From positions 92,014 to 156,013 of the forward strand of contig VXAY01002221.1 in assembly GCA_013399855.1 (NCBI GenBank): a stretch of 64,000 bases of DNA, in the 5' to 3' direction. This DNA is from Oxyruncus cristatus (taxonomy: Eukaryota; Chordata; Aves; Passeriformes; Cotingidae). The translations under genes were made by a program, and so were the position numbers. Each line of letters begins with the position of its first letter. The first letter of the stretch is position 1. Below, in pieces: positions 39,906 through 50,719 of this stretch. A model generated the notes under the pieces. The model was not told the DNA's origin, did no database searches, and was given only the letters and a program-made list of their open reading frames with translations.

Positions 39906-40770
39906 AGAATTTTATTTCATAAAATAAAATATTATTTTTTATTATTCTTTAATGCTTGGATACAGCATTTTCTTGTTCAAAGTGTTTCCACCTATAGTGC
40001 AGCTACCAGGCAAAGCTCCCAGGATTTCTTGGCCAAGTGGTATAAATCAGTTCTCTGAGTCACTGGGTGAGCTGGAACTTGGAGGACTGTGGGTCTCTCA
40101 GGCCAGGCCAGGCTTGGTTTAGTTTTCTGTATAAAATCCATTTCAATTAAAAGCCTTGCTGACAGTAGCACCATTATTCAAGCTGGGAAGTCATTCTGTG
40201 CTGATAAAATTAGATTTCTTTGTCACAGTCTTTCAGACTCTGTCCCCACAATGTGTAGCAATTTTGCACAGAAAAAAAAAAATAAAAAAAGAAAAAGAAA
40301 AAAAAAAAAGTAATTTAATCCACTGTAGTTATTCCAATTACAAATAGTGTTCACAAAACTGAATTCATAATTCTCCAAAGCATCACACTGCCATTCAGCC
40401 ACAGCACAGCTGGGGAGAAGAGTGCTGAAGAAGCTGAGCAAAATAACTGCTTTGGGTGATTACAATGCAAATGGTTTATTATTGCACACAGCAGAAATTA
40501 CCCACTTCCTCCCCCTTGGTTTTTGCTGTGAAGTCATAACACGAAACACTGAGATCCTCCTGAGGAGGCACAACAGTTGGAAGCTGAGAGACTACAAGGA
40601 GATATCACTGGTGCTCTGTCCTCTGCAGCCTGGGAGTCTAAAAATGGCAGCAAAGCCTGAGCTGAAGTTTAAGGAATAGAGGTGGAAGACTGAGGGTTTT
40701 GGCATTTGTCTAAATCTGAAGATATTTATGGCCATTTCTGGAGTATTAATCTCATGATTGTAACTACATG
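39906..40770. other. Non-coding spacer between two CR1 copies
   Basis: It contains an A-rich low-complexity tract at 40272-40309. No gene is recognised. The spacer separates two CR1 copies in the same orientation. Confidence 0.55.
40272..40309. repeat. A-rich low-complexity tract
   Basis: Nearly 40 bp of A interrupted by single T and G bases, seen directly. The frames across it coding only Lys are artefacts. Confidence 0.9.
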
Positions 40771-41090
40771 TCCAGCCTGGCCTTGGACACTTCCAGGGAT
40801 CCAGGGGAAGCCACAGCTTCTCTGGGCAACCTGTGCAAGGGCCTCCCCACCCTCAGAGCCAAGAATTCCTTCCCAGTATCCCATCTAACCCTGCCCTCTG
40901 GCAGTGGGAACCCATTCCCCCTTGTCCTGTCTCTTCAGTTCCAGAGTTCCTCTCCAGCTCTCCTGGGTTAGGGGACCTAACTCCTCTCCAGTACCCCAAC
41001 CCCTTTCTGGTACTGGAAGGCCACAGTAAGTTCACTCCGGAGCCTTTTCTCCTGCAGATGCACAATCCCCTCTCTCAGCCATTTCTCTCA
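40771..41090 (-). mobile_element. CR1 LINE fragment, reverse orientation, lacking the extreme 3' tail
   Basis: It contains 'tccagcctggccttggacac', 'ttctctgggcaacctgtgca', 'gggaacccattcccccttgt' and 'tggtactggaaggccacagt'. The terminal octamers and last ~100 bp of CR1 are missing on the left, so the copy is truncated at both ends. Confidence 0.9.
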
Positions 41091-44000
41091 GCAGAGTTGT
41101 TCCGTCATTTCACAATCACTGATGCCCTTGCTAGTCATGTTAGTATTACCTGTGTACATGGAGGATCTCCTTTCCTTCAGGGAAATCAGAATCAAAATAT
41201 GCTTTTAAGTACAAATTAAGCAATCATGTTGATTCCTCTTATATAATTGGTCCTTAGGACAGCAAAGCAGGACTGAACAGGCTCTACTGATTCTTCACCC
41301 AGCAAACAGACACTGTCACTCCAGCTGGCTGAGGTTACAAGAAGCTCCTGCCATAGCCAGAGTGCTGTGGGATGAGTTACCTTGTAAAGAAAACTCCTTT
41401 TTTGGTGAATTTTTCATTCCTTTAACACATGGAGCAGTAAGCAGGGGCAGTGAGGCCATGGATATAACTTCTGAGAAGTACCAATTATATGCTGCTTTCT
41501 AGAGCAAGCCATTGAAGCACCACGAAGATTAGTGTGCAACATGCAAAGGATGTTGAAGAGGAAAATACATGTTTATTAATTATTGTAATTATATTAATAA
41601 CTATTCTAGGAAAGTATGTCTCTATCAATAAGGTTTTTTCATATAATAGGATTATTTCTGTTTCTCCCATAACCTTATTTGGAAATGCAAACTGCCAGAG
41701 CAGAAAAGGAAAAGACCAATTAGATGGGGAAAAAATTTGCCTTCCAAACCCTGAGTTCCTGTCGTTGCTTAGACTTCATTAGTTCTCCTCAATTTGCCTC
41801 CTCTCCCCGCTTCTCCCACAAGTTCAGTTTGAGCTTTTTCAAGCTCTGATTGATCAGCAACAAACATAAGAAGAGTTCAGAACCTTAAGTATCTGGAACA
41901 TACTCTTCACATAACCACAATAATGCTACTAAAAATACAAATTTTAAGGATCATAGTGGATATCCAAAAGCTTTCTGTTTCTCTGAAGAACTACAGAGAC
42001 TCTAGCTCTTATTACCAGGCATTTTAAATCTTTAAAGGACTCTGAAAGCAGCCGTTCTTCTATAAAATAAAAACTTCTGCAGAAATTATGCAGAAATTAT
42101 CCCTCTGTTATAGCAGTGCAACAGTTCTGGCTGAACATCACCTGTGCACACACCTGTGTTACAGAGGCCCCCAGCCCGGGGGGCAGCTGCCTTCTCCCCT
42201 GAATAGAATTATTTTAAAGTGGTTTTTTGAGCACTTTTGTTATTTTGAGTATTTTTAAGCTTATCTTAGACTCTGTTACCATTGCCGTTGAGTTTTGGAG
42301 GCTGGAAACCACCTCCTGCCTCCCCTGGATCCATGGGGGATTAGGATCTGATGGATTCAGCTGTCTAGTTTGATCAGGGTTTCCACAGTGAAGTCACGCT
42401 ACTTGTGTTCAATGTCATAAAAACAACAGTCCTGCTTTTCTCCACAGACATTGTGGAAACCTCAGAGTTACCAGTAAAATACCCCCCCAACAGCTCCCCA
42501 GACATGCAAGGAGCATATTTGTGTTCTCTAACCTTGGAACACATTTTTCCTGTTTCCATGTCTCATTGTTGAATCAGCATCAGCAGTGGTGCAATTATTA
42601 GATGCTCTTCCCAGCTATAGTGGTGTCAAGAAGTAGAAGAAAAGAAAGGAGAAGGGAGAAAATCCCCTTTAGGAAAGCATTATTTAGTCGACTTTGTCCT
42701 CCAACAATATCTCTGAATATAACATGCAGGGAATATGTGTCTATGTATAAATACCAAGACTGAAAGTCGAATGGAAGTCTGACCATCCCAACCTTCCTGA
42801 GCTAAAATTAAAACTAAGCCCCAGCTAGGAGGGCATTGCAGACAGGTACAGGACACCTGGGACCTCTTCTGTGTCTGCCAGTTGTCTCCTTCATAGCCTT
42901 GGTCACTTCCCTTATTAATATCTCCCCCTTTATTAAGGGGATACTGCTGTTACAGATAATTAATTCACCAATTAAAAATAAAAGAAAAAGCAGTCAAAAT
43001 ATGTGGGAGGAAGGTCAGAATTGATACTCAGGGTTGTCTAATTTAATACTGATTTGCTGAGTAACTGAACTTGGAAACGCACTTCCTGGTATTTGGTATA
43101 ACATTTCCAAAACACATAAGCTAAACCCATCAGCACCTCAACACTGCAGAAGGAGAGGGACATAATTATAAGAACATAATTTGTATGAAAGAATACATCC
43201 CACCTGATATATCCTGCATAATTTCAACAGCACCAGCTTTCCCGCTGCACTATGTCAGCATTTCCATTGAAACCCTCATTTTAATGGCAATGCTGTTCAA
43301 CTGCAAAAAGTGTGTTCTAAGCAGAAAACAGGAACATCCAGGATCAAACATAAGCACACCACCCCTTAAAGGAGTATTCATAATTTTCAAAAGAGTCACT
43401 TGCCTGTTTCTGAAAACACAACCATCGAAAATTAATTTTAATTTTTGAAGATTTGTTATATCTTGTCTGGAAATCCAAACAGTCCATAAACCACTTTTTA
43501 GAAAAATATCTGCTACCAGGGAAAGGGGTGGGCTCAGGGAAAAGATCTATTAGACCTGTTCGATGTTGTTAACACAAATGAGGAAATAGTGACAGTGTGA
43601 AAATGCAGGATACCAGGGGAAAAAAAACAACACAAAAAACAACCTACCGAAAAGAATGAATATAATTGGCTCTGATCCTAAGATGCCACTGGGAGTTTCC
43701 AAATGGGCCCCAGGGGATGTATGAACACTGATCTTCAAAGGAAGTGCACACAGGGCTGGTACAAATTATGTAGGGTCTGATAAGGCAAGTCAAGTTACAT
43801 GGTCTGATAAGGCAATTATCTGGCAAAAGTAACATCCTTAAATCCAAAGCAATCCCGAAAGGCACCAGCAGAGCATTTTGGCCCATCTCCACCTATTCCT
43901 AAGCAGAATGGGAGGAGGAGAGGGGGCTTAGCTCGGGTTCTGGCAACCAGGACTGTCAGAGCCATTACAGATTAAGTCATTGTACTGTCACCTGGTGATT

Positions 44001-45589
44001 TTCCAGAGTGTGACTGCCCTAGTAAGTGTGCATCTTGCAGTTGTACGTGATGGGCTTAACTCCCAAGTTTCACATACTGAATGCTGATGGTAAGGAAGGC
44101 CAGAGGAGTTCAAAGCTGAGGAAGCACCTTCAGCTGCCCCTCGGTGTCCCTGGATTCTCGTGGTGCCAACATGTGCGGGCTCCACCTCTGATCAGGCAGC
44201 CAAGAATCACCTCGTGCACAGAATGTCACTGCCTCCCACCCATCACAGCTTGTTTCTCAACACAAGTTTGCTCATATCTTAGGGACACACTTCCAAAATA
44301 TTTTTTCCCTGGCTACAGCCGTGAGAGCACGGCCACCTAAGGAACAAGGGCTGTGATTGCAAATGGAGTGGTTTCTTCAGCAGGAACTTTTCTCTGAAAT
44401 GTACCCATTAAGCATCTTTGCTGTGATTTGTAGCAGCTGGTGTGTCTCCATGCCAACTGAGGGGGGAACGGGGAAGGGCACCTCAAAGTCAGCTCGGAGC
44501 TCTGCAATATCTTACGAAGAAAAGCTCATGATTATAATGAGAAAAGTAATTCCTCGCTGTGAAAGCTGACTGAGAGCAAATCGAGAAAAGTAAGACTTTC
44601 AGCTGAAGAAAACCTGAGTAGGATTATCACCATACATGAAAAAGGTGGAATTGCTTTGGAGATGAGACCTTCCTCCTGCCCCTGAAAGCAGCTCCTGGGA
44701 AGGGCTCAGAGTTGGCTATTGTGAGCAATCTTTGTGCCAATGCTTGTGTGGGGATAAAAGACACGAGGATTTCAAGTGGATTTCCTTGCTCGATAAATCC
44801 AAGCTTTTTACCTGAGGACAATAGTTAATTTTTGGCAGAGGTGTGTGTGTAATTGCCTCAATGCTGATGGCAAGTGGGGACTGAGGAAGTAACACACAAG
44901 TCCTAATGACGAGGGAGAACCAGAAACTCTTCAATGCCTCCATTAAGGCACAAGTATTTCAGAAACACAATAATAAAAACAGAAGTTTTCTGCTTAACTG
45001 GAACTATGGTGACAAGATAGACAAAGAGAGCAAAACAAACCCGGGGAGGACGAGCTAACATTGAAGCAATGACACAGTTGCTGCATATGCAGCAATCTCA
45101 GCACATTCTCAGCTGTGTCGATGTTGTTATCCCAGACAATGCATTTAAGTATTTGCTGCAATGCTATTTAGTAGATGATAATGAAATAGCAGGAAAATAT
45201 ACATGAAAGAAGATGGAAATATCTTGTGCCTCCTCACAGGGAAGCTATCAAGCATAGGAACAAGGAAATGACAAAGAGCACTTGGAGGAAGGCGATGGCT
45301 GTTCACTGCTTCTCTGCTCTAAATTGGGCACTGGGGAAAAAAGACAGAAGTTCCACTGAAATGTAACAGAGGGCAATGTTTGCCATCACGTGTCAACAGT
45401 GCACTCAGGGAATGCAGAGGAATGAACTGCAAGAGGCACTAGTTTTAGAAATTCATCTGTAATTACTTTCTAATGCAGAGGAAAATAATAATGAATAGAA
45501 AATAATGATGAAGGTAAAAATTATGCCCCTCTCATTTCACCTTCAAACAACTCTAGCTATGTGTATTCTGCATCCCTCTCTGTAGTCTC
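41091..45589. other. Non-coding DNA, nothing recognised
   Basis: A 4.5-kb stretch without supported genes or repeat families. It contains minor tandem duplications at 42078-42099 ('gcagaaattat' twice) and 43774-43815. Open frames are at most 104 codons (44026-44340 plus). Confidence 0.55.
43774..43815. repeat. Partial tandem duplication, 27-bp period
   Basis: 'ggtctgataaggcaa' occurs at 43774-43788 and again at 43801-43815, a 27-bp offset. Only the first 15 bp of the unit are repeated. Confidence 0.8.
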
Positions 45590-45850
45590 TGCTCTAGGTC
45601 TGGAATATTGAGTTAATTTAAAATATTTTTGTGGACAAATCTACTGACGTAACACATCTCATTTACAGTCGTGACCTGAGCATTCCTTCAGCATCAGCAT
45701 TTAGATTACACTGCCTAATGATCCCTGTAGTGTAGGGCTTGAATTTCTAACTTTAATTACAGACGACAGTAATTGGTCATATCAGATCATAAGACCTGCT
45801 GAAAGAATTGCCTTCACCAATGGATTTCTCCTACATTAAGCTCATCTTGA
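45590..45850. other. Possible conserved non-coding element
   Basis: Unique sequence of mixed composition without homopolymers or repeat matches, containing a homeodomain-type TAATTA core at 45754-45759 and 'aattggtcat' nearby. No coding frame. The suggestion of conservation is an inference from texture only; I have no alignment. Confidence 0.15.
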
Positions 45851-48614
45851 ATTTTGTATTCACTCTCTAGGATGAATTTACAGAATAATAAAAAAGATGT
45901 GTGCACAGAAAATGCAGGTAATATAATTGTGGTATGAGGTGGATACAACTGAGTGGACTTCACTATGGCCTAGAAGTTCCCTCAGCTTTGCAGCTGGAGG
46001 GTTATGTACAGCTGTGACTGCTGCATTTAGTCCCACTGTGCTTCTAATGCAAGGGTTTGCTCTTTTCCCTTTTTAACGTCAAAATACACCTGGTATCATT
46101 TTGTCCATTTACATCAGGTTTGATGCGCCTCTGCTTTACCATTCTGAAGTCATGGAACAACTTAAGCTCAGAAATTACAGATCAAAACTTTGTAAGTCCT
46201 TCCCTGAAAACAAAACTGTTGTGAATGCTCCATGTATATAAAACTTGTTGCTCCATAAAAAATGGAACCAGACAAAGACGACACAGCCTTCCTTTTCCTT
46301 CCCAGTAGGTTTCCTCACTGTCAGGGTGCTTCCAGATGACATTCTGACCAAACTCTTCTTCGTTTTACCTGCTTATGGTACTGCTTAAGAAGAGGCGTGA
46401 GTAGTGTTGGGAAATACTTCTAACAACCCACAGTTAAGACTCCAGGGAAGAAATGTACAGATTAACTGGCAATGACCTTTCTGACTCAACATTCCTGCAC
46501 TTTGAAATTCAAGCGTTTCTAGTTCTGCCTTTTTGCCTTTGATTCTGACCTGGTACAGCTGGAACTAAATATAGATGTGTCAGGTAAAACCCCTGATCAC
46601 TTCAAAAGTGTCTTTCAACTTCCTTGCTAGAGGCCTTAAAAGCTGTGTCGTACACTGGTAATCAGTGGGCAATATTAATAGTCACATCTCCTCAGGATAA
46701 CTTATGATAAGAATACTTTGGCAACGTGTTTCATTTGACATCACCAACCTCTTTTTGGAGAGACAGTGTCCTACTACTCACGTATACTGTAAATACATGT
46801 TGTATCATCTTATGACAGTGGCTCAATATTTGCAAAATAAAACAACAAAATATTTTACTTTTGCTTATTATTACTTATTTTACTTATTAATAGAAGACTG
46901 CATGAATTTCAGTTGCAACTCACTGTGGTGTGTAATTTATATAATAAACCTTGTTAATAGAGTAGCTTAAGGTTCTGTGACACTGCTAAAATATAAATAA
47001 CAAAGAAGAACGAATCATATCTGAAACCACCAAGGCTGATATATTCAGAGGGTAATAAAAAGTCATTAGTTAAAGCCATCTGTTAAAGTCATCTGAGGCT
47101 TTGGTTAATAAAGTAAAAATTTAACATTTGTATTCTGAAAATGGATTAACAAAGAGATACACAATTTTCATCACAGAAAATCAAATTGTTGGTTAAAGTC
47201 AAATTTCTTATGTACTTCAGATAAAAAAGATCTACTACTACACTGTCCTCTAACAGGAAAAACTGGAGTCACATCTGTAATGAATGGGGTATAGCTTTGG
47301 CTGTTGTCCAGCTCTCCATAAATTCTCATATATCAACAGGAATAGACAAGTAAGCCAAAACCAATGAAGCTAATTTTAGTTGGCTGAAAGCAGAACCATC
47401 TGGATTTCTGGCCTTGGTAACTTTCTATTGATCCAGTTCTTGGAGAACAATGTGATACCGAGTGTGTAAGGTAACTTTTCAGATTCATAGTTTGCAGTGC
47501 TGAGACATCATCTCCTTTGAGGGTTTAGATGCTGTAACTTCCCTTTTTTGACTGAATAGCCTTATTTTTGCATGTATAGCAGGTAAACATTAGTATCCAT
47601 TTCTTTGCACGATTCTGGAAAAGAAATCCATTGGCTGAAGTTGTTCTCTCTCCAAAGACACAGAACCAGTTTGAGATGGACACATCGTGTTCCCCATGTG
47701 ACTCAGCTCAGCTCTGCATCTGCTTGTTTTCCACTCATGTTAATGCAATCAAAGGAGGTTCTTGCAGTGATCACAGTTAACTGGCACTCTGGGAGTGGAG
47801 TCAAGTACATATAATGAATTATCCCAGTGCAAAATACAAGGGAAATATTCTCACCACATTCAAATATTGAATAAACGATGAAAAATAATCCACGACTGGA
47901 CATGCCATGAACGAAAAGAATTCAAATTGATCAGACATTGATTGTGAATAATTTACTCAAATATAGTTTGAAATCAGCTTTAAGACCAGAAGGCTAGAAA
48001 CACCAGTTAAAAGTTTTGTGGCTTGTGGATTTACTTTCTCTCTCTTCATTTACTTCAGTGGGCTTTGTATTGAGCTATTATGGAGTAGACTCAGATATCA
48101 TGAAATTTAGGGTGCATTTTGCTATTTTCAATAATTGTAATTGTAATTTTAGGACTTGATATGAAAAATAATTTGCATCTGATAACTTTTTCCTCTCTTA
48201 TAAACTCTAAATATAGTAAATAAGATGCTCTAACCTCTGGGGACTGTCAGCTTTTCAGACAGATCTGGATTTTAATTTACTTACAGAGCAGTAGGGTTAT
48301 GAACAGAGCTCACTAATGGCATTATTTGTCCTTAATGTGCGTATTCCAGTGTATCATTAAACTACATATCCTACACAAACCCGAAGTATACATATACACT
48401 TATTTATACTTATTACAAATTAATAAATAGGCACTTGTAGATTAAGTTTTTTAGTGACTGATGTCCATTCAGGAAAAAAACCACAACATTTCAGCTGCTG
48501 GTATTTCACCAGTGTTGGATAACTTTGCTTTTGCACATCGTTATTTAGTGTCACAACTCCTTGTTAATAGTATCAGAGGGTCTTGAATCCTAAGGCTCAA
48601 AATAATCTTGCACA
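45851..48614. other. Non-coding DNA downstream of the minus-strand gene
   Basis: This lies beyond the inferred polyadenylation site of the gene at 48.6-50.7 kb. AT-rich, with short frames only. No repeat family is recognised. Confidence 0.5.
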
Positions 48615-48889
48615 GCATCAGTGTCCTGAAGTTTATTACATGTTTATTAGACACTGCATCAGCCCAGAAAGTTGCCTTTCTTTGATGTTGGTAAAAAACC
48701 CTCTTGTGCCTCATTACTGAGGAGCCTCTCCGTGGGGCCTCCGGGGGCTCAGGCAGATTTACATCCTAAGAGCAGGTGCACAACCAACGTTCTTCACTCC
48801 TCATTCCCCAGCCATTTCTAACGGATCTTTGTTTACTTCATTAGTCCTGCTTTCAAGCTTGTATATAGAAGAATTCTGCCTTATTTGAG
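48615..48889 (-). other. Inferred 3' untranslated region
   Basis: It follows the TAG stop of the inferred terminal exon (48890-48892, minus strand). It runs about 270 bp to two polyadenylation signals. No splice donor or long frame continues from the coding part. The right end is set by the stop codon and the left end is estimated as 15-25 bp past the second AATAAA. Confidence 0.45.
48632..48648 (-). promoter_or_regulatory. Tandem polyadenylation signals (AATAAA x2)
   Basis: On the minus strand the sequence reads 'ctaataaacatgtaataaac', giving two perfect AATAAA hexamers 5 bp apart (plus-strand TTTATT at 48632-48637 and 48643-48648). They lie about 240-260 bp after the inferred stop codon, a normal 3'UTR distance. 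No other role is evident. Confidence 0.5.
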
Positions 48890-48931
48890 CTATTGAAAGG
48901 ATTTTGAAGGCTCATCCTTGTAAAGATGCCC
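48890..48931 (-). CDS. Terminal coding exon of an unidentified spliced gene
   Basis: A strong acceptor on the minus strand, 'atctaacttctcccag', precedes 48931. From there the frame left by the upstream exon (phase 0) reads 13 codons, GHLYKDEPSKSFQ, to a TAG stop. The intron to the upstream exon would be about 505 bp. The stop is followed by roughly 240 bp to tandem AATAAA signals, which together make a coherent last exon. The coding part is short, so on its own it is weak evidence; its strength comes from the acceptor, phase agreement and polyadenylation signals. An alternative is that the transcript skips this segment and ends elsewhere. Confidence 0.5.
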   Translation of the reverse strand, partial: GHLYKDEPSKSFQ

Positions 48932-49436
48932 CTGGGAGAAGTTAGATATCCAAATGTCTAGGTGTAGATTAAAACAAAGGTGAGCATTTACAATTTTTTA
49001 TACCTATTTTTGATTGTCCTTAATCAATTAAGTCAGAAGCCCGGTGGGAGATGGAAAAGAGAAAGAGAATTATAGACACTTAGCATATTTACTCCTTACT
49101 GAAGCAGATGTTGAATTTAGAAGACCAGATTCTACCTTAAATTAAAATTATTCTATCTTTAATTTTGATCATTCTCTTTGGCACATTTTAAATACTTGGT
49201 TTTTCCAGAGGGGTTAATTTCCATAGACTGTGTCTCTTCTTTGATTTACCTTGATTAAAGTAAGATATGGGCAAATTAATCCCCTTCAGGTAATAGCAAG
49301 TTTATCATTCTATGGTCTTCTGCACAGCTCTGCAGTGTTTCTGGCTTTTACCATTACTTCTATTTGTATTTGTGATATATAGATAAATTAAAGTCATCAC
49401 AGAAGCCCCTGAAACATCTGACAGTTTTTTTCTTAC

Positions 49437-49909
49437 CGTGTCAATAACCTTGTCACAGAAGTGTCCCATGTGTGGAGGTGAGTGTTTGGCCACCAAATGC
49501 AGAGTGCCAAGCAGTTCTGCCTGCTCTGACATGGACTGAGGTAAAAGGCTTGTTGCAGTAAAAGGCAGGTAGAAACAAAAAGGACTTAGCAAGCAAAGGG
49601 CTATACTGCTGTCTCCTGGTTCTGTCTGTCCTGCATCATCTATCTGAAGGATTCCTTTTTGTTCTGGGCAATTTAGCTCCGACAGCTCCAGCTGCAATTT
49701 ACAGTAATAGTGTACACAATTATAAAATACAGCAATATCAAGCAGCCCCCTAATCTCAGCTCTGGTGCTGGGAATAAGATAGTCAAATTCTGACAGCAGT
49801 AAAGTCTTGCTTGCTGCAAGATGTTCAAACCAGCTGATCCATCCATCCATGCTCATTTGCACCTTCCCCAAAATGTTCCAGGCATGTGTAAGTGGTATAG
49901 CCCACTTAC
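49437..49909 (-). CDS. Internal coding exon of an unidentified spliced gene (157 full codons)
   Basis: This is the strongest coding signal in the window. The minus-strand frame stays open for 157 full codons between an acceptor ('tatttattttcacag', 49910 side) and a donor (ACG|GTAAGA, 49437 side), and 473 bp equals two bases plus 157 codons (phase 1 in, 0 out). The peptide has balanced, protein-like composition: WNILGKVQMSMDGWISWFEH near the start, LIPSTRAEIRGLLDIAVFYN in the middle, a hydrophobic stretch IALCLLSPFCFYLPFTATSL, then HLVAKHSPPHMGHFCDKVID at the end. Hydrophobic and amphipathic segments alternate, as in all-helical repeat proteins, though one could be a membrane helix. I do not recognise the family and assign no function. 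Its neighbours are the exon at 50521-50719 upstream and the terminal exon at 48931 downstream. The acceptor boundary itself reads CAG|GTAAGT, which would also score as a donor; the continuous frame downstream argues for acceptor use. Confidence 0.75.
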
Positions 49910-50520
49910 CTGTGAAAATAAATATACCTGTATCTTGACAACTTTGAGTATTGGCACATTTTTGAGTAGTTAGAAATCCATGGCTTAGACCATCACCCAA
50001 GGTGATGCCATGGGTATTACCTTGCTAAGCAGAAATGGTACTGGCAGGTCTGTATTCGTGTCCCAGTACCAGATGCAGCTCAAAGGCCCACATCTATCTG
50101 CCCAGAAATGCAGAGAATTGCAGCTGGAGCATCTCAAGGAGAACAAACAACTATGACTGTGAGGGCAGCAATGATTGCTTAGTGCTAGCAAAGCCCCACT
50201 GCTGCATGGGAGCGAGATAAGGTCCCTTAAAATCACAAGGGAAACGCAGCCTTCACACCAACTATTCCACAAATTTCAAAGGGTATCCCCATGCCCACTT
50301 AAAATTCTTTTTGCACAAAGAATATGATGTTGGAAGAGGCATTTAAAATCTCATCCCAAGCATCCTGTTCTGTCTGCACCCTGTATGTCATTCTTTTTTG
50401 CCCCAAAACACGTTGTCATTTAAACCAAACCCCTCTCCAAGCACAGCTCTCTGGCAGTGCCCTGGGGAAGCTCCTTATTTCCTCAACCTGGTTCCAGCTT
50501 TGCTTCCCTGACACACTCAC

Positions 50521-50719
50521 TCTCCAGGCAGCTGTGTTGTCTTCTCATCAGAGCAGAGCTGTCAGCCCTGTCCCTGCTGCTCCCTGGACAGAGGCTCTGG
50601 GTCACTGTGCTTTCTTGTCCCATAACATCAAAGTGCATTTTGCAGCATGGTTGGGGTGAAGGGGGTGGAATTTCCACCCATACACTCTTTGTCAAGCTAA
50701 TAAAAGTAATCATGACTGG
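50521..50719 (-). CDS. Internal coding exon of the same unidentified gene (66 codons)
   Basis: An excellent acceptor on the minus strand, 'tattttccttctcttttcag', precedes 50719 and a donor GAGA|GTGAGT follows 50521. The 199 bp read 66 codons plus one base (phase 0 in, 1 out). This fits the next exon exactly: the split codon A+GT gives Ser. The peptide starts PVMITFISLTKSVWVEIPPP and ends SSALMRRQHSCLE, with a Ser/Arg/Asp-rich middle that is probably flexible. The intron to the following exon is about 610 bp, short as is common in birds. I do not recognise the protein. The start codon and upstream exons are not established; two weak candidates are described in the findings. Confidence 0.65.

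Noticed and set aside
43644..43892. Minus-strand 82-codon frame near a GTAGGT donor
   Set aside because: The frame spans the local 27-bp duplication and has no good acceptor. Its phase relation to the gene cannot be tested.
49985..50272. Minus-strand 95-codon frame ending at an AAG|GTAATA donor, a possible extra exon between 50521 and 49909
   Set aside because: To join the next exon it would have to end in phase 1, and in that frame its last codons contain TAG. It cannot be coding in frame.
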